Assembly (NCBI RefSeq): GCF_014822185.1
Contig: NZ_QVLR01000098.1
Location: forward strand, 62,001-126,000
Origin: Azoarcus sp. Aa7
Lineage (GTDB): Bacteria > Pseudomonadota > Gammaproteobacteria > Burkholderiales > Rhodocyclaceae
Direction: 5' to 3'
DNA length: 64,000 nucleotides
In this document: positions 60,353-64,000 of the stretch, piece by piece
Numbering within the stretch: the first letter of the stretch is position 1
Layout: each line of letters starts with the position of its first letter
Translations under genes and position numbers: made by a program
Notes under the pieces: model-generated
What the model was told of the DNA's origin: nothing
What the model saw: only the letters and a program-made list of their open reading frames with translations
The model's database searches: none

Positions 60353-63013
60353 TCACATCGCCGCCGCGTCCTTCGCGTTCTTCTCGAGGAAGTCGAGCAC
60401 GATCTTCTTCTGCGCGTCGTCGAGGCCGGCGCGCGGGAACATGCTCTGCGTGATGCCGTTCCACTGCTTCTTCGTGTAGTCGCCCGGTTCGCGCGGCACA
60501 TGGCAAAGCGTGCAACGCTCGTAGAAGAGTTTCTCGCCCGGCGTCATGCTTGCCATCGTCGCGCCCTTCAGTGCGGCGGCGCGCTCGAACAGCTTCATGC
60601 CGGCAACGTCGAGCGCGAGCTGGGCGGTCTTCTCGACCGGGGGCGGCTCGTAGGCGCGGTTCTCCGATTCGGCGTCGATGCACTTCTTCAGGCTCGCGAT
60701 GCAGGTGTTGGCGCTGGTCGCCTGGCTCAGACCGCTCGACGCGACGCTGGTCGTGATCATGTTGATCGCGCCGCTGTTGCAGCGTCCGCGTGAGTCGAGC
60801 TGGATCCAGTTGCCTTCCTCGAGGCTCACCACGCCCTTCATGATCTCGTGGGTGACCACGGCCCCGGCGATCAGCGCGCCGCGCTCGTTGTGCAGTTCGA
60901 CGAGGTCGCCGTCCTTGATGCCGTTCGCCTTGGCGTCCTCGATGCTGATGCGCACGTGCTGGCGGCCCTTCACGTTCTCGTACTTGCGCACGTCGGCCTG
61001 GGCCATCTGCGAATGCACGCGGTTGAACGGGTGCGGGCTGACGACGTGCACCTGGCCGGGCTTCGCGTTGCCGAGGTATTCGGCAGGCTCGAGGAATTTC
61101 GGGATCGGCGGGCAGTCGGGGATCTTGAAGCTGTCGATCTCGGAGCAATACACCTCGATCTTGCCGGACTTGGTGTGCAGCGGGTTCTTCACCGGATCGG
61201 TGTAGAAATCGCCGTGGCGCACCCAGCTGCGCATCTTCTCGGGCACATCGATCCTGACGATGCCCTTTTCCCAGAATTCGTCGAAGGGCACGGTCGGATT
61301 CGTCCGGTCGTACGACTCCCGCAGGATCTGCGGCACGGTCTTGCCCTCGCTGAACTGGAAGCCGACGCCCATCAGGTCGCCCAGGCGGCGGAAGATCTCG
61401 AAGTCGTCGAGGCTCTCGCCGTAGGGCTGGATCACCTGGCGCATCGCGTAGATCTTGTCGTTGCTGTAGGTGCCGCCGCTGCTCATGTCGTCGCGTTCGA
61501 GCGCGGACGTCGCCGGCAGCACGATGTCGGCGAAGCGTGACGACGCGCACCACCACGGATCCTGGCAGATCACGGTGCGCACCTTCCGGTTCATCGCGCG
61601 CAACAATTCGTTGGTGTTCTGCTGGTGCGACATGAAGTTGTTGCCCGCGTTGTAGATCAGGTGCACGTCGGGATAGGTATGCGTTGCGCCGTCGCGGGTG
61701 TATTGCTTGCCGGGATTGAGGAGCATTTCGCTGATGCGTGACGCCGGGCAGCGGGACTTCACCGGGTTGCGGCCCTGCGACAGGCCGACCGGCATCGGGT
61801 GGTTCGACTGCGGCATGCCGCCGCCGCCGTAGTGCCAGCTGAAGCCCACGCCCTGGCCGGGCTTGCCGATCTTGCCGAGCATCGCGGCGAAGTTGATGAT
61901 CGCCCAGTGCGTCATCTCGCCGTGGTGCGCGCGTTGCAGCGCCCATGCGCCGGCGAACTGCGTGCGCTTGGTGGCGAAGAGTTCGGCCAGTTCGACGATC
62001 TTCTGCGCCGGGATGCCGGTGATCTTCGCCGCCCACTCGGGCGTCTTCGGCGGCGTGCCGTCGGCGTCCTTGCCGAGCAGGTAGGGCAGGAACTTGTCGA
62101 AACCGACCGTGTACTTGTCGAGATAGGCCTTGTCGTACTTGCCCGTCGTATACACGTGGTAGGACATCGCAAGGAACAGCGCGGTGTCGGTGTTGGGGAC
62201 GATCTTCACCCACTCGGAGCCGAGCGCGGTGTCGGTCGTCGTGTATTGCGGGTTGATCGAGATGAACTTGACGCCGCGTTCCTTGATCAGCTGCCAGCGC
62301 GGGAACATCTGGTGGTCGGCCACCGTGTATTCGATGCGGTTGTTCTTCCACGGGTCGCAGCCGACCCACACCATCACCTCGGTGTGCTCGGCCATCACCT
62401 CCCACGCGGTCTGCGGCGAATACACCTCCATGTCGCCGATGATGTGCGGCAGGCTGATCTGCGAGGCGCCGCCGGAGTAGTCGCCGGTCGTCACCGAATG
62501 CCCGCCGATCAGGCCGAACAAGCGCCCCTGCAGCACCTGCGGGCGCAGCAGGCCGGCATGCGACCAGCCGCCGTAGGAGCTGCTGAAGACGGCCTCGTTG
62601 CCGTGCTGCTCGGCGGTTGTGAGGATCGCGTTGGCGGTGATCGCGAGGATCTCGTCCCAGGTCACGCGCACGAAGGGTTCCTTGCCGCGCAGATGCGGCT
62701 TCACGTCGCCCGTCGGATTCGCGAGGTAGGACTTGCGCACCATCGGATACTGCACGCGGGTCTTGTGATAGACACGGCTGATCAGCCCTTCGGTGAGCAT
62801 CTTCGTGGGCATCGCGTCGATGTCCGAAAGCGGCTGCACGCCGACCAGCACGCCGTTCTTCACCACCGCCCTGAACGGACCCCAGTGGCTCGCGCTCGGG
62901 ATCACGACGGTGTCGGCGCCGAACACCTCGCTCGCACCGAACCAGGCCAGACCATTTGCGGCGACCGCCGAAGCGACGGAAGCCTTCAGAAATTCCCTTC
63001 TCGACATGCTCAT
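60353..63013 (-). CDS. torA: TorA-type N-oxide reductase fused to a TorC-like heme domain
   Basis: 886 residues. Tat signal SRREFLK at 4-10. Molybdopterin oxidoreductase of the DMSO/TMAO reductase family, with the Mo-ligand Ser180 in TTGDYSGGASQ and the family blocks IGDMEVYSPQTAWEVM and WVGCDPWKNNRIEYTVADHQ. The last 70 residues contain CTLCH at 834-838 followed by EPGDYTKKQWNGITQSM and GLDDAQKKIVLDFLEKNA, matching the C-terminal heme domain of TorC. So TorC-type electron input is on the same chain. AAGGAG 8 nt upstream supports the start. No separate torC or torD gene in the window. Confidence 0.92.
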   Translation of the reverse strand: MSMSRREFLKASVASAVAANGLAWFGASEVFGADTVVIPSASHWGPFRAVVKNGVLVGVQPLSDIDAMPTKMLTEGLISRVYHKTRVQYPMVRKSYLANPTGDVKPHLRGKEPFVRVTWDEILAITANAILTTAEQHGNEAVFSSSYGGWSHAGLLRPQVLQGRLFGLIGGHSVTTGDYSGGASQISLPHIIGDMEVYSPQTAWEVMAEHTEVMVWVGCDPWKNNRIEYTVADHQMFPRWQLIKERGVKFISINPQYTTTDTALGSEWVKIVPNTDTALFLAMSYHVYTTGKYDKAYLDKYTVGFDKFLPYLLGKDADGTPPKTPEWAAKITGIPAQKIVELAELFATKRTQFAGAWALQRAHHGEMTHWAIINFAAMLGKIGKPGQGVGFSWHYGGGGMPQSNHPMPVGLSQGRNPVKSRCPASRISEMLLNPGKQYTRDGATHTYPDVHLIYNAGNNFMSHQQNTNELLRAMNRKVRTVICQDPWWCASSRFADIVLPATSALERDDMSSGGTYSNDKIYAMRQVIQPYGESLDDFEIFRRLGDLMGVGFQFSEGKTVPQILRESYDRTNPTVPFDEFWEKGIVRIDVPEKMRSWVRHGDFYTDPVKNPLHTKSGKIEVYCSEIDSFKIPDCPPIPKFLEPAEYLGNAKPGQVHVVSPHPFNRVHSQMAQADVRKYENVKGRQHVRISIEDAKANGIKDGDLVELHNERGALIAGAVVTHEIMKGVVSLEEGNWIQLDSRGRCNSGAINMITTSVASSGLSQATSANTCIASLKKCIDAESENRAYEPPPVEKTAQLALDVAGMKLFERAAALKGATMASMTPGEKLFYERCTLCHVPREPGDYTKKQWNGITQSMFPRAGLDDAQKKIVLDFLEKNAKDAAAM

Positions 63014-63353
63014 GATTGCATCTCCTTCAGTGCCGGTTGCTCGATTGCCTTTTCCGACCCCAATGCTAGGGAGCGTGAATGAACAGCAGGCGCCGATTTG
63101 TCGGTTCTTCGTGGAGATGTGTTAACCACTGTTAACAGCGCGCCCGCGCATTAACACGCGGGTGCCCACGGCTGCCGTGAAACCCTTGCTGCGCAGGGGA
63201 TGTGTGCTTCAGGGCGGTTTTACACAGTCGCAATCTGCATTCACCTTGTTCGGCGCCGCCGTTCATGTCGCCTCCCCATCATGCAATCCGAACGAGTCCG
63301 GAAAAGACGCTGCGACCCGGAAGACATTGCAACCACGATGAGGGAGTTCAATC
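63014..63353. promoter_or_regulatory. torA/torF divergent control region with TorR-like boxes
   Basis: 340 bases. Direct repeats TGTTAACCAC (63120-63129) and TGTTAACAGC (63130-63139), spaced at 10 bp, resemble the decameric direct repeats of TorR sites (E. coli CTGTTCATAT). An inverted third half TTAACAC lies at 63151-63157. Likely TorR operator controlling torA and the divergent porin. Confidence 0.55.
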
Positions 63354-64000
63354 ATGAAAACGCGTTATTCGATGCTGCTGGCAGGCGCTGCGCTGGTGCT
63401 GTCCCAGACCGCGCTGGCGGAGGAAAAACCGGAAGTGCTCGGCGGGACGATCGGCGGCTCGGTGAAATTCGCGACCGACTATGTCTTCCGCGGCGAGTCG
63501 GAGACGGTCAGCGGCGAGATCCCCGCCGTGCAGGCGTCGCTCACCTGGACGCACTCGACCGGCGTGTATCTCGGCTATTTCGGCTCGACCAACAAGTTCG
63601 CGGGCTCGCCCGACATCTACGCCGTCGTCGGCCCCTATCTCGGCAAGTACGGCAGCATCGGCGACAGCGGCTTCAACTACAACGTGATGGCCTTCTCGTA
63701 CCAGTACCCGGGCGCGAACCGCTACAACTACAGCGAGCTGTACATGTACCTCGACCGCAACTTCGGGCCGGTCAACCTGAAGCTGGAAGTGACGCCGACG
63801 CTCGACGACTGGTTCGGCGTGAACGGCTGGAAGGGCGTGAACTACGCGATCCACCCGAAGGTCGCGCTCGGCGATGGCTGGGGCATCGACGGCTCCTTCG
63901 GCTATCAGGAGCTCACCGGGCATGGCGCCGAGGGCTGGACGCACTGGAACGTCGGCGTCACCAAGCAGATGTGGGGGCTCAACTTCGACGTCCGCTACCA
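63354..64000 (+). CDS. torF: TorF-family putative porin (partial, runs off the right edge)
   Basis: Starts MKTRYSMLLAGAALVLSQTA with GAGGGAG upstream; 215 residues visible and the frame is open at the window end. After the signal peptide, GGSVKFATDYVFRGESETVS and IPAVQASLTW are typical of the Gcw_chp/TorF outer-membrane family, with repeated YNYSELYMYLDRNFGPVNLK-type strands. TorF-family barrels are often beside tor genes and presumably let N-oxides or products cross the outer membrane. Confidence 0.85.
   Translation, partial: MKTRYSMLLAGAALVLSQTALAEEKPEVLGGTIGGSVKFATDYVFRGESETVSGEIPAVQASLTWTHSTGVYLGYFGSTNKFAGSPDIYAVVGPYLGKYGSIGDSGFNYNVMAFSYQYPGANRYNYSELYMYLDRNFGPVNLKLEVTPTLDDWFGVNGWKGVNYAIHPKVALGDGWGIDGSFGYQELTGHGAEGWTHWNVGVTKQMWGLNFDVRY

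Noticed and set aside
1-64000. CRISPR array, tRNA, rRNA, prophage or insertion sequence
   Set aside because: No regularly spaced repeats, cloverleaf-like sequences, transposase, integrase or phage genes were seen when reading the window; a tRNA scan would be needed to be certain.

Overview
The window is GC-rich, densely packed DNA with many 1-4 bp stop/start overlaps (ATGA, GTGA, TTGA). The gene content points to a betaproteobacterium, most likely a Rhodocyclales member (Azoarcus/Thauera/Aromatoleum-like): ResB/CcsA cytochrome maturation, a Tor-type N-oxide respiration locus, dadAX with an Lrp regulator, and exopolysaccharide genes. The order-level placement is inference. No tRNA, rRNA, CRISPR, phage or insertion sequence was recognised.

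1-19.9 kb: a cytochrome c 'factory'. Reading along the minus strand, from about 17.9 kb down to 1, there is a monoheme cytochrome, two tetraheme cytochromes, an NHL beta-propeller lipoprotein, a SurA/PpiC-type isomerase, an 818-residue outer-membrane barrel, a pair of triheme c7-type cytochromes, two more NHL proteins (one a lipoprotein), ResB and CcsA (System II heme ligation), an orphan heme-copper-oxidase-I-like protein, a TPR protein, a second triheme pair, a helical secreted protein, and CcmC-CcmD (System I heme delivery). Two multi-domain class I cytochromes (diheme and triheme) diverge at 18.0-19.9 kb. This looks like a dedicated electron conduit across the outer membrane with its own assembly machinery: barrel plus isomerase, small multiheme wires, beta-propeller scaffolds and heme-attachment proteins.

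20-25.6 kb: three tandem, translationally coupled TMTC-like polytopic glycosyltransferases with C-terminal TPRs. 25.8-37 kb: a surface-glycan locus with a dolichyl-phosphate-type glycosyltransferase, two methyltransferases, a DegT aminotransferase plus PglD/NeuD-type acetyltransferase, a Wzx-type flippase, glycosyltransferases and an AsnB-type amidotransferase. 37-39.6 kb: an 11-heme secreted cytochrome related to the tetraheme proteins. 39.9-45.5 kb: an O2/redox-type diguanylate cyclase with a hemerythrin domain, then a coupled GT9 / DegT / radical-SAM operon. 45.5-49.4 kb: a DUF2249 protein and a large PAS-GGDEF-EAL protein.

49.4-52.4 kb: D-alanine catabolism (dadX-dadA) divergent from an Lrp-family regulator. 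52.4-55 kb: a LolA-like secreted protein, an EF-hand protein and a general porin. 55.2-64 kb: TMAO/N-oxide respiration: torR, hybrid kinase torS, periplasmic sensor torT, a TorA reductase that carries a TorC-like heme domain at its own C-terminus, and a TorF-family porin running off the right edge. Here the sensory system would detect the N-oxide, TorR would activate the divergent torA/torF promoter region, and the fused heme domain would pass electrons to the molybdenum site.
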